This document shows positions 28,796-38,711 of a stretch of DNA of 64,000 bases, piece by piece. Origin of the DNA: Saccharomycopsis crataegensis (taxonomy: Eukaryota > Ascomycota > Saccharomycetes > Ascoideales > Saccharomycopsidaceae); assembly GCF_037102585.1 (NCBI RefSeq), contig NW_027043819.1:2108001-2172000 (forward strand), written 5' to 3'. The first letter of the stretch is position 1, and the number at the start of each line of letters is the position of its first letter. Both the position numbers and the translations under genes were made by a program. The notes beneath the pieces are model-generated. The model made no database searches. It saw only the letters and a program-made list of their open reading frames with translations, and was not told the origin of the DNA.

Positions 28796-30571
28796 TCATC
28801 CCCAAAGACCGAACAAACCCTTCTTCTTTGGTTTCTCTGTAGTAGAAGTTGTGATACTGTCAGGTACTGGTACAGCGTCGGTTTCTCCAATCTTCTTTTG
28901 TGCAAGTCTATGTTGAGCACTTTGGTCTGTTTCACCAACGTAATTGAAAGCAAGATCGAAAAATACTGGCTTAACTGTCACTGGTTTCACAGACTCTATA
29001 TCCATAAGTTTATTGGTATTCGTAAGCTCTTGAATGGTGTTGATTGAAACAGGAATATTAACAGCATCAGCAACTGATTGAACCACAGCTTGGTTTCTAG
29101 AGGATTCATGCTCAAACTGGGCCAAAACATGAACTTTCACTTTGTATTCTGAAACTTGTTTAGTGTAGCTAACGAGCTTTTCATTACTTAAAATTTCGCC
29201 TGGGAATTTTTCAATGTTCAATGGCTTCAATCCAGAAAGCTTCTGAGATATATTTTCCAAGATCAAGAGAGACTCCTTATGCTTCTTGACAATCTCGTAA
29301 ACATTGGCGATAACCTGATATTTCAAACTTTGATAGTATGTCTTCAAAGCTTCAATATCTGAGCTTAGATCCTGATCAGAATAAACACCTGGTAAATCTT
29401 GAATTTTGCTAATTGTAGACAAAATCATTTCATAAATTCTAACAATATCACGGTTAATATCCACTAGAGAGTCATTCTTGAGCTTCTTAGCATTCAAGCT
29501 GTCAATCAAAGCATGGTCTCTTCTGACTTGGGCAAAGTGCATATGATATTTAATAAACGTCAACACAATTTGGCGATCTCTGATTTCCTCTTCATCTTCC
29601 ACTCCCATAGAGTTGGCTCTTTCAGTATCGACTTCATGACTTTCTAAAGTTTCCTTCCAGCCAATCAAAACCGGATCAAACGATGAGATGTCACTGTTTT
29701 GTATCTTCTTTTCACTAGATTGAACCTCCATAATCATTCTTGCAATTTCTGAACTATGTAATTTAGCAGTATAACTGGACCATGTTACTTCGGTAATTAG
29801 TTGTCTGGTAGAAGCTTGGCTTTCATCAACTTCCAAGAAGCTTTCATCTTTCTCCTTTATGAGTTCAATCGCATCTTCATATACATCATCTTGAGAATCT
29901 TTACTAGATTTCTGGATCACAATCTTGGATACGATATTCAAGTCAATAACATTCTGCGCAAAAGATGAATGGGTGATTGCTAATCTCAAAGATGGATCGA
30001 TTCTTGATTCGATTATTTCACGATATAAATGATTTGCTTTGTTTTCTTGATAATCGGTGTAACTTTCCAAAAATTCCAAAGCATTACGGGCAACTGATAA
30101 GCTGTACGCCGCTACACTCCATTTCTTTTGCTTGACCGCCAATAAACCTTCAGCAAGTCCAAGATAGACATATAATTCGATTTTCTTGCTCTTATTCGGT
30201 TCGTTGAACGAAATCATTATCAATTGCTTGATATGTTCGACAGTTCGTTTCAATTTGGAAATAATAAATTTCTCCTTGGAGCGAGATGAGCTGACCTCGG
30301 ACACCACTAAAATCTCGAGCGCTTTAGATAAATCACGTTCTGCAAGATACAATAGAATAAGTCCGTAACGATCATCTGAATCATATTGCTCGGAGTCAAT
30401 TTCTTGAGTCTTGTCATGGTCTTGATAATGTTTTGTGTCCTTAACCTGGATTCCAAGGTCCTTCTTAAGCTTGGCAACCCTCTTTTTAGCTTTCACGCTA
30501 TGTTGGAGAAATTCGGGGCCACTCAGTAACGAGCTTCTTTCACCGTAAGTCAATCCGAGAATAGAGGTCAT
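28796..30571 (-). CDS. SRP68: Signal recognition particle subunit Srp68
   Basis: The 591-residue protein is helical and has the expected blocks of SRP68: an N-terminal RNA-binding region (LQHSVKAKKRVAKLKKDLGI), LGLAEGLLAVKQKKWSVAAY, the tetratricopeptide-like middle, and the C-terminal SRP72-binding PVFFDLAFNYV. It binds SRP RNA and Srp72 in the cytosolic particle that targets nascent chains to the ER. Length equals the yeast protein (599) within a few residues. ATG 30571 is the first in frame and fits the conserved N-terminus. It is divergent from MDJ2 over about 220 bp. Confidence 0.93.
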   Translation of the reverse strand: MTSILGLTYGERSSLLSGPEFLQHSVKAKKRVAKLKKDLGIQVKDTKHYQDHDKTQEIDSEQYDSDDRYGLILLYLAERDLSKALEILVVSEVSSSRSKEKFIISKLKRTVEHIKQLIMISFNEPNKSKKIELYVYLGLAEGLLAVKQKKWSVAAYSLSVARNALEFLESYTDYQENKANHLYREIIESRIDPSLRLAITHSSFAQNVIDLNIVSKIVIQKSSKDSQDDVYEDAIELIKEKDESFLEVDESQASTRQLITEVTWSSYTAKLHSSEIARMIMEVQSSEKKIQNSDISSFDPVLIGWKETLESHEVDTERANSMGVEDEEEIRDRQIVLTFIKYHMHFAQVRRDHALIDSLNAKKLKNDSLVDINRDIVRIYEMILSTISKIQDLPGVYSDQDLSSDIEALKTYYQSLKYQVIANVYEIVKKHKESLLILENISQKLSGLKPLNIEKFPGEILSNEKLVSYTKQVSEYKVKVHVLAQFEHESSRNQAVVQSVADAVNIPVSINTIQELTNTNKLMDIESVKPVTVKPVFFDLAFNYVGETDQSAQHRLAQKKIGETDAVPVPDSITTSTTEKPKKKGLFGLWG

Positions 30572-30791
30572 AGTAATGTGCTATTATTTTTAATGGATCA
30601 ACCCAGAAGCTCGTGGGGTTATAGTTTGTTTGTTGTTGATTTCTGAAAATTTTCGTAACACCTGTGTGCCAGCGCATCTAACCACAAATCTCAGCGGCTT
30701 GATCCGGGCGAACATAACTAAATTTTTCTTCCCACCGATGTTAAATGAGAGATCATTGATATACAAGAATAATAGAAAAGAAGCACATATA

Positions 30792-31438
30792 ATGGTATGT
30801 CGAAACTAAGATTATAGTAATACTGTCCACAAAGCTTTTTTTTTTTAGTGAACCTTGAAGGTTCTGGGCATATTTTTGGTGAAGAGGCAAAGTCGCACAT
30901 ATTAACTGGTTCAAGATTCCAATCATCATTGGATTGGGGGTCACTGTAGCCGCTTTAACGGTATGTTCTTTTTCATTTTATATTACAATTAATAAAAATA
31001 TGCCATGAAAGCATTATTACGCCTTTTCTGTTCAGTTCGCTAATTCCAATATATTAGGTAAAATCGGGAATCAATGCCTTTGCACGATACAAACATCTTA
31101 CCCCGGTAGAAATTGCTGGGTTCAACAATATCAAAATCAACTTTAATAGACCCGATAGGAATTTCATGACAAATAAAGGACTTGTCGATCGTAACCTACT
31201 AGAAAAGTTGAAGCAGTACCCTGGTGGGTTTTTGCCCAATATGAATGAAAATGAGGCCTGTTTGATTCTTGGCATCTCAAACGACGAGATCATGAAACTC
31301 GATACAAAGCTACTAAAGCAAAAACATCGAAAGTGTATTATATCAAATCATCCTGATAGAGGAGGTAGTCTCTATATCGCCATGAAAATCAATCGAGCAA
31401 AAGAGATACTAGAAAAAAGTTACTTACTTAAACGATAG
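30792..31438 (+). CDS. MDJ2: Mitochondrial inner-membrane J-protein Mdj2 (three exons)
   Basis: The gene reads correctly only after removing two introns. Exon 1 is the start codon alone (30792-30794), followed by GTATGT. Intron 1 is 30795-30915. Exon 2 (30916-30960) encodes IPIIIGLGVTVAALT, the membrane segment. Intron 2 is 30961-31057 (GTATGT to TTAG). Exon 3 (31058-31438) begins VKSGINAFARYKHLTP. The 142-residue product matches yeast Mdj2 (146 residues), including QYPGGFLP, HPDRGGS and AKEILEKSYLL. Mdj2 is a Pam18 paralogue that stimulates mitochondrial Hsp70 at the import motor, with the J-domain facing the matrix. The intron 1 branch site (TATTAAC) is weaker than the others, yet the match to the Mdj2 N-terminus is strong. 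Confidence 0.88.
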
Positions 31439-31530
31439 TCATGCTTATCACCCTAAAGCTTCCAATTACACTTTTATTTCACAAGTACTATAATATATCA
31501 CAAATTTTTGTCATTTCCTGACTTCTTTTT

Positions 31531-33348
31531 TTAATTCTCCTCATCTATAATTCTCTCAATGTCATCATAAAACTCTTGTTTTGCCCCAATCATCTGCTGA
31601 AGTTTATACACCATTGCTAGCTTCCACTCATCTGACATATGTTCAACAATCTTGAGCTTCCGTAAGTCGCGGATTTTCAACCAAGTCAAAAACAAATTTG
31701 CCAAATCTTTGACAAAAATCATCGCAACACATCCAATTAAATGTCTTATGAAATCCAGATGATCCGGAGAAGTCCCTAAATTGCGGAGAAATGGTATTTT
31801 TAATAATAAATGATCAGAAATCATTCTTCCGCCAATTGGCCACCAATAAGTAGTAAGCATTGAAAGAAAGAAATACTTTTGTTTGAACAAACCGCTATAG
31901 TCATTATTCAGAACAGCTTTATTTTCTCTTGCCCTTTGACGCTCTCTAAGCTTTCCTTTGGCGATTTTATTTCGGGTCATGATTTTACTTTCTGGCTTTC
32001 TTGTGAACCAGCTTGCGAAAAATCTCTTAATCTTTTGGATAAAAGATTCTGGAATCTCTAATGATGTGTCACTGATTTTAGTTTCTGCCAATTGTATTTG
32101 TTCTTCTTCTTCCAACTCCAATTTTAACATTTCTTGATTGTCGCTTTCAATTTGCCTTAGCTCGTCGATAGAAATCTTATCAGCTATGAAGCATGGCCTT
32201 AATGATCTAACCCATCTGTAATAGACCCTGTTTATGGTGAACCTAAACACCCAGTTGTAAACAACCCGGAGTGAAGAAGCAGCAACTACCCATAAACGCG
32301 GGTCTCTTAAGTTGAGTGACATTGAGGGTGAATCAACGTAAAATAAGAAAGGGAAAATATTCACCAAAGTATCAGAGATTGCTGAGCTGCCAGGTGTTGA
32401 TCTAAGACTTCTAATATAAACAGGTAGTAATGGAATCAACATCATGGTACTTGGTTTTAAGAGGTTTCTATCGAATGCAGCGTCCAAAGATCCATTGTAA
32501 TCAATACCAAAAAGTCTTGATTGTAAACTTGTAGGTACGACGCACCTAATCATATCCATGCTTATCTTTGACAAAAACAAACCACCCAGAAAAGCCACAC
32601 CAGCAACTGCCGACACTACGCCAGTAGTGAAAAGACCATACTTCCCCATGGTCGATAATATGCCTTTTGTAATTGATACTGTATTAACCATCGGATTTGA
32701 AGGAATCGAGGCAAATATGGAATTCTGGCATTGAGGACACTTGAGATCAAAAGTTAAAGAGTTTCTATACCCTCCGGTATTAAAGATAAAGGATCTTCTC
32801 AAGTTCACAATATTGCGGACTAGCAGCTCTATTATCCCTGCATCATTGCCGGCATTATCGTCATTATTATTATTAGTTTCAGGCAATTGGTTGTATTTGA
32901 GAAACTTGACGTCAGATTCTGAGATCCAATCCATTAAACATCGTCTGTGAGCTTTCAAAGAACATGAACAAACTTTCACAAAATCTTTGGCATCTGCTAA
33001 AGTTCCCATTGGTGGGGGTTCATCATCACCACATAGGCAAATCCAACATTTTAGTTGTTCTGCTTCGTCATTATCATCATCATTTTTTTTTTCTTCTTCT
33101 TCTTCTTCTTCTTCTTCTTCTTCTTCTTCTTCTTCTTCTTCTTCTTCTTCTTCTTCTTCTTCTTCTTCTTCTTCTTCTTCTTTTTCTTCTTCTTCTTCTT
33201 CTTTTTCTTCTTCTTCTTCTTCTTTTTCTTCTTCTTCTTCTTGTTTCTCTTCTTCTTGATCTTCAGGAGATTCAATCTCTTTGGTATTAGATATATCCCC
33301 TTCGATAATGGAGTCAATGAAGCTTTCTAACAGTGTTTCGTTATTCAT
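31531..33348 (-). CDS. RING-CH (MARCH-type) membrane ubiquitin ligase with a long poly-Glu tract
   Basis: From ATG 33348 the protein has 605 residues; an upstream in-frame ATG at 33495 would add 49 basic, poorly coding-like residues, so 33348 is preferred. Order: a short acidic N-terminus; a Glu run broken by single Lys, encoded by GAA repeats (33090-33258); a RING-CH finger (CWICLCG, CSCSLKAHRRCLMDWI, CPQC); a hydrophobic segment (YGLFTTGVVSAVAGVAFLGG); and further hydrophobic stretches towards the C-terminus (SMLTTYWWPIGG; LIGCVAMIFVKDL). Related proteins are E3 ligases in ER, mitochondrial or endosomal membranes. It is not Ssm4/Doa10, whose RING is at the extreme N-terminus of a far larger protein. 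Which membrane it occupies is unknown. Confidence 0.8.
   Translation of the reverse strand: MNNETLLESFIDSIIEGDISNTKEIESPEDQEEEKQEEEEEKEEEEEEKEEEEEEKEEEEEEEEEEEEEEEEEEEEEEEEEEEEEEKKNDDDNDEAEQLKCWICLCGDDEPPPMGTLADAKDFVKVCSCSLKAHRRCLMDWISESDVKFLKYNQLPETNNNNDDNAGNDAGIIELLVRNIVNLRRSFIFNTGGYRNSLTFDLKCPQCQNSIFASIPSNPMVNTVSITKGILSTMGKYGLFTTGVVSAVAGVAFLGGLFLSKISMDMIRCVVPTSLQSRLFGIDYNGSLDAAFDRNLLKPSTMMLIPLLPVYIRSLRSTPGSSAISDTLVNIFPFLFYVDSPSMSLNLRDPRLWVVAASSLRVVYNWVFRFTINRVYYRWVRSLRPCFIADKISIDELRQIESDNQEMLKLELEEEEQIQLAETKISDTSLEIPESFIQKIKRFFASWFTRKPESKIMTRNKIAKGKLRERQRARENKAVLNNDYSGLFKQKYFFLSMLTTYWWPIGGRMISDHLLLKIPFLRNLGTSPDHLDFIRHLIGCVAMIFVKDLANLFLTWLKIRDLRKLKIVEHMSDEWKLAMVYKLQQMIGAKQEFYDDIERIIDEEN
33090..33258. 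repeat. TTC/GAA trinucleotide microsatellite inside the RING-CH gene
   Basis: An almost pure TTC run on the plus strand (GAA on the coding strand) with scattered TTT interruptions at regular seven-codon spacing in its 3' half (33181-33231). It encodes Glu with single Lys residues. The plus-strand frames through it (poly-Phe, poly-Ser, poly-Leu) are shadows. Confidence 0.95.
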
Positions 33349-33702
33349 CAGATCCCTTTGTACAGTTATCTTTATTTTTATTCTTATAACAAGTGCAAGA
33401 AGCTGTCGGCTCGGCTGTGAAATCATCGATTTTTTTTTTTTTTTCTGGATTTTTCCATACTGCACATAGAAATATCTGACCCTTAAATCAAACATTGGCC
33501 AGTATAGAAAATGATTTTCCTTAATTACTGAGATGGCTTCTAAATATTATTAAAACAATGAAAAAGTAATCTGCGAAAAACTAGCAAAGAGCTTTAATCA
33601 TTGCTAGACCCCTACAATCTAAAATGATAATATATCCATTCTAGAGTCAAATTATTCATGTGTTAAATATAATATATTATTGATAATTTGGGTTTTCATG
33701 GG

Positions 33703-34827
33703 TTATACACCATCTCTGGTACCTGGATCCCTGGCTGAGTCTTTCATCCTCCTCATTCTATAGTTATTCAACTCAGTGGCTAACTGGAGTTGCAATCTGG
33801 CATTGTAAACCAATTCATTATAAATATTCTCATTAACTGGATAGCACAACCCGTTCTTGAAATAATAATCTTTTGTGGTTGGGTTATTTACTATCGGAAG
33901 ACACCATTCGAGCCAGCTATTCCCCATAACGGCCTTCCAGTTTTCCAGTTTAGTGCCTAAACTGAATAAATTACCATACTGGTCGGAGTTTGGCTTATTT
34001 GAGTACTGATAGTAGCTGTCAAAGGCGGCATTCAAATCAATCCTATAACGAGTGTAATCATATGATTCTAAAGTGGTTCTATTGGTAACTATCTGATATA
34101 TTGAAAATCCATCAAACATTGCCACAGCAAAGAAGAAAGAAACGCCAAATATGAAAAGAAAGATCCAATTTATGCTGAAATGGTAATGCAAATAGATTCC
34201 CTTGAAAATAAAATCATAAAGGATTTGCAATGATGTGAGCCCGCAAAGCGCCGAAAGCAATGTGGTATACGTGAGGAATTGAATGAAGAACTTGTGGTTT
34301 TTGTAGCCGATACAGGTTGCAAACCACGGACAATGATGGTCCATTTTCAACACACACTGTTTACACGTAGAACAATGATGGCAACGGTCCGGTTTCCAGA
34401 CCTTGCACTTATTGCAGTATCTAATAATCCCCGACGATTTGATTGTGAAAGTATGTGTGGAATAGTACTGGGGAGGAGGGTTGATGATTCCTGATTTTAT
34501 GAATTGAATGAGGGATTCATCATTTAGATCGCCAATCGCCAAATCGTCCTCATGGTCATCGCTGACATACTTGATCCGAAGTTCAGGGTAGTCCACAGCT
34601 ACGCCGGCACCCAAAGAAACAATCCTATAGTATGATAGTATTCCTCCCAAAGTCAAGAATAATCCGATTAAGCATAGAAGAAAACCAAAAAAGCCTCCAA
34701 TATAATTAAGCGATATTTGCCAGCAATAGGTGTAGCCCGCCCAAATGTAAAATCCGTTACAAAAAAGTTTGGGGAAAAGAACCGTAAACGCACAGCAAAA
34801 TCGCTCTATCTGGTGACAGGCTCTCAT
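33703..34827 (-). CDS. PFA3: DHHC palmitoyltransferase, Pfa3-like
   Basis: The 374-residue protein has two N-terminal membrane segments (GFFGFLLCLIGLFLTLGG the clearest), a Cys-rich DHHC domain (CNKCKVWKPDRCHHCSTC, MDHHCPWFATCIGYKNHKFF) and two further membrane segments, then the TTLESYDYT (TTxE) motif and a cytosolic tail. The WKPDRCHHCS and DHHCPWF sequence and the tail ENWKAVMGNSWLEWCLPI resemble yeast Pfa3, which palmitoylates Vac8 on the vacuole membrane and so supports vacuole fusion. The catalytic Cys is present. Pfa4 (ER) is less likely, as it is shorter and has a different tail. Confidence 0.9.
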   Translation of the reverse strand: MRACHQIERFCCAFTVLFPKLFCNGFYIWAGYTYCWQISLNYIGGFFGFLLCLIGLFLTLGGILSYYRIVSLGAGVAVDYPELRIKYVSDDHEDDLAIGDLNDESLIQFIKSGIINPPPQYYSTHTFTIKSSGIIRYCNKCKVWKPDRCHHCSTCKQCVLKMDHHCPWFATCIGYKNHKFFIQFLTYTTLLSALCGLTSLQILYDFIFKGIYLHYHFSINWIFLFIFGVSFFFAVAMFDGFSIYQIVTNRTTLESYDYTRYRIDLNAAFDSYYQYSNKPNSDQYGNLFSLGTKLENWKAVMGNSWLEWCLPIVNNPTTKDYYFKNGLCYPVNENIYNELVYNARLQLQLATELNNYRMRRMKDSARDPGTRDGV

Positions 34828-35205
34828 TAATTATGTGTGATATATGTATTATAGGACTAATGATAGATGAACAATCAAAAAAAGTACAATCTTATTTATC
34901 ATGGGTATGTTTTGAGTGTGCAAAGCAATATTTGATTGTGAAATATGTTGGCACGTGACTGTGCGCCTCAGTGCTGGATGAACCACACAGACAATAGTTT
35001 TAGACCAATAAGTAGAAACAATAGTGTTTAATAAGATAAATAATAAAACAGGCAAGAATAAGCTTATCCTCAGAAGTATCAATAAAAGGAGGGATGGTCA
35101 TAACACCTCAGTATTACCAGTCTGCTAGATGAACTTATACAACACTTTTGAACCTCACAAAGTCATATATTATAATAATTAAAAATAGATCATAGTTTAG
35201 TCGGA
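34828..35205. promoter_or_regulatory. PFA3 upstream region
   Basis: It carries GCACGTGAC with a CACGTG core at 34952-34957 (Cbf1-like), about 125 bp before the PFA3 start. The far part is the 3' flank of ESC2. No gene is seen. Confidence 0.4.
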
Positions 35206-36414
35206 TTAGTGAACAACCACGTCTACCGAGTATTCATCCTCCAATTCAGTATCACCAACGGTCAAATCAAGACCTAATTTCTCATCATCAAATATCAAAT
35301 CAATCTTTGGGGAGGCTGTAAGACCCTTCTTTTTAACATAGTGATCCACAACTTTGCGCAAAGAAGTGTCTTTAGAAACCTTTATCTCTAGTTTTTCATT
35401 ATCCTTATCCTTCAACACAATAGTGAAATAATCATCGTTGTCTGCATCTGCATCATTAACATCTTCAATTTCCTCACCATCGAAAATTTCGGCTTCGTAG
35501 TCGCTAGTTTCTTGTGCATCGTTAGAATTATCATCTTCATTATCGTTCAACATAACACTACTTATTGCTTCTGCCTCTTGGTCCAAGTTGTTTGCTTGTT
35601 CTTTGGTCATGATGTATACGGTAGCAAATGTTTTTTCACCAGTGACCAATGGAGCAGGCAAACCGAGATAGCTTGGCATCATGTAATCTAGAATTTTGAT
35701 CTTTGATTTGTAGAGTAATAAAACATTAACAACCAGATATGCCAGTCGATTTTTTTCTTCGATGTGATATTTTCCGGCAAGATGTTTCAAACAGGCAAGG
35801 ATCAATTTCTTAAACTTCTTATCACCAGTAATGTTAACTTTGACTTCAAATCCTTCTGTCCCTGGTAATTTAGAAATGATCTTGAACTGATAAACTCTTC
35901 CCTTTTCTTCTTGTAACGACACCAGCTTAGTCGAACTGTTCAGTACTGTCTGCTTTATTTGTGAAGATACCTTATTGAACTTCCTCTTAATTCGCAATAT
36001 ATCGTCATCCTGTTTCTCCTTGTTATTCTCTATCAGGATAGAACGCTTCAATGCATTACCAGTTTTTTTAAACTTATTTTGCAATTTCTGCCTCGTCATC
36101 AAGTCCTCGCGTTCCACTTCCTGAATTTCCTTCATGATATTTGATACTGCTTCGCTTTGCGGAATGATCCCCTTATCTATGTTGCTGGGCGAGCCATTAG
36201 ACAAACTAGGGGTTCGGGCAGTGGTCAGGGTTTTTAGAATATCGCGGGTATTTTCTTTTGATTCCAATATATCGCTGTGTCGCTTCTGCTGCTTCTTCTG
36301 TTGTTTCTGCTTCTTGACTTTTTTCTTAATCACCTTTGCCTGCTGCACCATTTCCTTGAGCTGCTGATCAGAACCCTTTCTATCCAACACGAAAAAATCA
36401 TCGTCGTCATCCAT
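35206..36414 (-). CDS. ESC2: Esc2/Rad60-type protein with tandem SUMO-like domains
   Basis: Starting at ATG 36414 (MDDDDDFFVLD) the product has 402 residues; the ATG at 36447 would add only 11 residues. The N-terminal half is charged and helical, with basic QKQQKKQQKR. The C-terminal half holds two ubiquitin-like folds: a degenerate one (YQFKIISKLPGTEGFEVKVN...) and a clear SUMO-like one (FTIVLKDKDNEKLEIKV, IDLIFDDEKLGLDLT, ending in YSVDVVVH). This layout defines the RENi family (Rad60, Esc2, Nip45), which helps SUMO-dependent genome stability, recombination at stalled forks and silencing in the nucleus. The last domain lacks a Gly-Gly end, as expected. Confidence 0.85.
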   Translation of the reverse strand: MDDDDDFFVLDRKGSDQQLKEMVQQAKVIKKKVKKQKQQKKQQKRHSDILESKENTRDILKTLTTARTPSLSNGSPSNIDKGIIPQSEAVSNIMKEIQEVEREDLMTRQKLQNKFKKTGNALKRSILIENNKEKQDDDILRIKRKFNKVSSQIKQTVLNSSTKLVSLQEEKGRVYQFKIISKLPGTEGFEVKVNITGDKKFKKLILACLKHLAGKYHIEEKNRLAYLVVNVLLLYKSKIKILDYMMPSYLGLPAPLVTGEKTFATVYIMTKEQANNLDQEAEAISSVMLNDNEDDNSNDAQETSDYEAEIFDGEEIEDVNDADADNDDYFTIVLKDKDNEKLEIKVSKDTSLRKVVDHYVKKKGLTASPKIDLIFDDEKLGLDLTVGDTELEDEYSVDVVVH

Positions 36415-36710
36415 GATTGGTATAGGTATGTGTAGATTTAAATTCAAAATAGATTAAAAATAAAATATATATTAAATAAAGTCTCTTCTTCCATACTTCT
36501 TTACTTAACTGAATTATCGTAATTTTTTTTTCCTGCTCATCACATGCCCAAGGGTGTTTGGTGCCCTGTTGGGGGGAGAGTTTTCCTCAATGAAAAATTT
36601 TAAACAAATTGGCGGCTAGAAAACGCTGGGTTTCCCCATTACTTCCAAAAGACCTGTGATTATCGCCATTAATCTGCATCTGATTTATTAGAGGTCATCC
36701 CATCTTCAAA

Positions 36711-37868
36711 ATGTCTTCTCCAGCCCCTCTTCCTTTAGGTGACTTGGCCAAGCTCAACATGAGTGCCTTGCCAGCCATCACCCAAGAAAAGCCAAAGCCA
36801 GGCTTCTGGTCGTCTAACCCAATATTCTCCTTTGTCAACGACGTTTACTCAGGCTTCGCTGACCATAGACAATCTATTGGTTTGTTGAACCCGGGTACCA
36901 TTGAAAACTTGAACAAGGAAGTTTCCAGAGACGTTTTCTTGAATCAGTACTTTTTCACCGGTTTCAGAGCTGATTTGAACAAATCTTTCTCTTTGAACCC
37001 AGCTTTCCAAACTTCCCACACCTTATCCATTGGGTCTAAATCTATTCCTCCATACGCCTTCAACGTTCTCTACGCTAACGACAACTTGTTTGCCCAAGGT
37101 ACTTTGGACAATGATTTGTCATTATCTGGTAGAATGAACTACGGATGGACTAAGGACGTTATTTCCAAGGCCACTTTACAAATTGCTCAAGATCAAACTA
37201 TGGTTCAATTGGAACAAGATATTCAAGGTGTCGACTATTCTCTTAACTTGAAGACTTTGAACCCATCTTACTTGGATGGTGACTTTTCTGGTGTCGTTGT
37301 TGGTTCCTTATTGCAATCTGTTTCCAAGAAATTGGCTATTGGTTTGGAAGCTGTTTACTCTAAACAAGCTCAATACGCACCTGATGCTGCTGTCTCTTAC
37401 GTTGCTAGATATAATGCCAAAGACTGGATTGCTTCTGCTCAGCTACAAGCCCAAGGTGCTTTGATTGCTTCTTTCTGGAGAAAAGTCAGTGCTAACCTAG
37501 AAGCCGGTATTGAAACTCAAATCCAAGCTGGTTTAAAGCCAATTACTGACCCAATGTTGGGCCAAGTCATTGGTGCTGAACCAGTTGTTAACGGTGTTAC
37601 CACCATTGGTGCTAAATATGAATTCAGACAATCCGTTGTCAGAGGTCAAATTGATAGTGAAGGTAAGGTTTCTGCTTTTGTTGAAAAGAGAGTTTTGCCA
37701 ACCATTTCCATCTTGTTCTCTGGTGAAATCGATCACTTCAAGAACACTAGCAGAATTGGTCTCGGTTTGCAATTCGAATCTGCCGGTACTGAACAAATTG
37801 CCTTGATGCAACAAGGTCTCGTTGATGCGGAAGGTAACCCTGTTCCAGGTGCCCCAGCCATTGCTTAA
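36711..37868 (+). CDS. TOM40: Mitochondrial outer-membrane import channel Tom40
   Basis: The 385-residue beta-barrel matches Tom40: the N-terminal FWSSNPIFSFVNDVYSGFADHRQ segment that enters the pore, then PGTIENLNKEVSRDVFLN, then strands such as SSLHR-free KATLQIAQDQTMVQLEQD and GVTTIGAKYEFRQSVVRG with the C-terminal beta-signal RIGLGLQFE. It forms the general entry gate for nuclear-encoded mitochondrial proteins. Codon use is strongly biased, as for a highly expressed gene. Its start codon is 296 bp from that of ESC2, and the two are divergent. Confidence 0.95.
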   Translation: MSSPAPLPLGDLAKLNMSALPAITQEKPKPGFWSSNPIFSFVNDVYSGFADHRQSIGLLNPGTIENLNKEVSRDVFLNQYFFTGFRADLNKSFSLNPAFQTSHTLSIGSKSIPPYAFNVLYANDNLFAQGTLDNDLSLSGRMNYGWTKDVISKATLQIAQDQTMVQLEQDIQGVDYSLNLKTLNPSYLDGDFSGVVVGSLLQSVSKKLAIGLEAVYSKQAQYAPDAAVSYVARYNAKDWIASAQLQAQGALIASFWRKVSANLEAGIETQIQAGLKPITDPMLGQVIGAEPVVNGVTTIGAKYEFRQSVVRGQIDSEGKVSAFVEKRVLPTISILFSGEIDHFKNTSRIGLGLQFESAGTEQIALMQQGLVDAEGNPVPGAPAIA

Positions 37869-38711
37869 ATTTGATGACCTAAATCTTTTGTAATGAATCA
37901 TCATACGAATTTCAATAATTAGAAAACATAAAATGTACCCATCTGAAAAGGAAAAGAAAAAGGAAAAGAAAAAGAAAAAAGCGGGAAAAATGAAAAAAAA
38001 AAAAAGATTATGAAAGCTACAAGAGATTGAAATGGTGGAGTCTTTTATTTATTATTATCATTATTTTTTTCTCGGGAACTGGTCCATTAATTATCCTCAA
38101 AAGTGGAGACGACTATATCATGAGTTATTGAAATATCTTTTTGTGTTATGAACTTTTTTTCTTTTTTCGTTTATGTCTCTGGCCTGCTCTTTTCTCTTCA
38201 TTTTCACTTTCTTCTTTAATTTCTTGTTCTGTTAATCTTGTAACTCCTTTTTTTTTCATTTTTGAATCCATTTTTTCTTTTTTCTTTGTACTTCTTTATA
38301 GCTTTTACCTTCTATTTCGGCATTTCACCTTCATGATGAAATAAGAAATGAACTCAATTCACCATGTACATAACTAAAACGAAAATAAAAAGGAAAAAAA
38401 AACTCTTGAAATAATAAAAATAAAAAAAAAAAAATTGTACTGTGAAAAGATAACTTCTGATAGATACTTTGATTTTAATGAAGGAAGACTGATAACGTTT
38501 ACTACTTAATAACTGCTGAGGAAAAATATGCGGGTTCTATATATTCGTATGACATAATCCATCAAAATTGTAAACTAATAAAATAAAAAGCCCTAAAACC
38601 CTATGATAACAAAACCAAGCAATCTAACGAGAAGAGAAGGAGAGGCAAGAAGCGACAATAAAAGTGTGTGGAAAAAAGATATATATACATAAATGAACAA
38701 ATACGCCACGC
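37869..38711. other. Intergenic between convergent TOM40 and MET12
   Basis: Rich in A and T homopolymer runs: GAAAAGG purine repeats near 37945-37980 and a pyrimidine-rich stretch at 38150-38300. These fit transcription ends of convergent genes. No coding frame or RNA fold is supported. Confidence 0.45.

Noticed and set aside
33055-33330. Poly-Phe, poly-Ser and poly-Leu frames on the plus strand and a poly-Lys frame on the minus strand
   Set aside because: All are shadows of the GAA/TTC repeat in the RING-CH gene.
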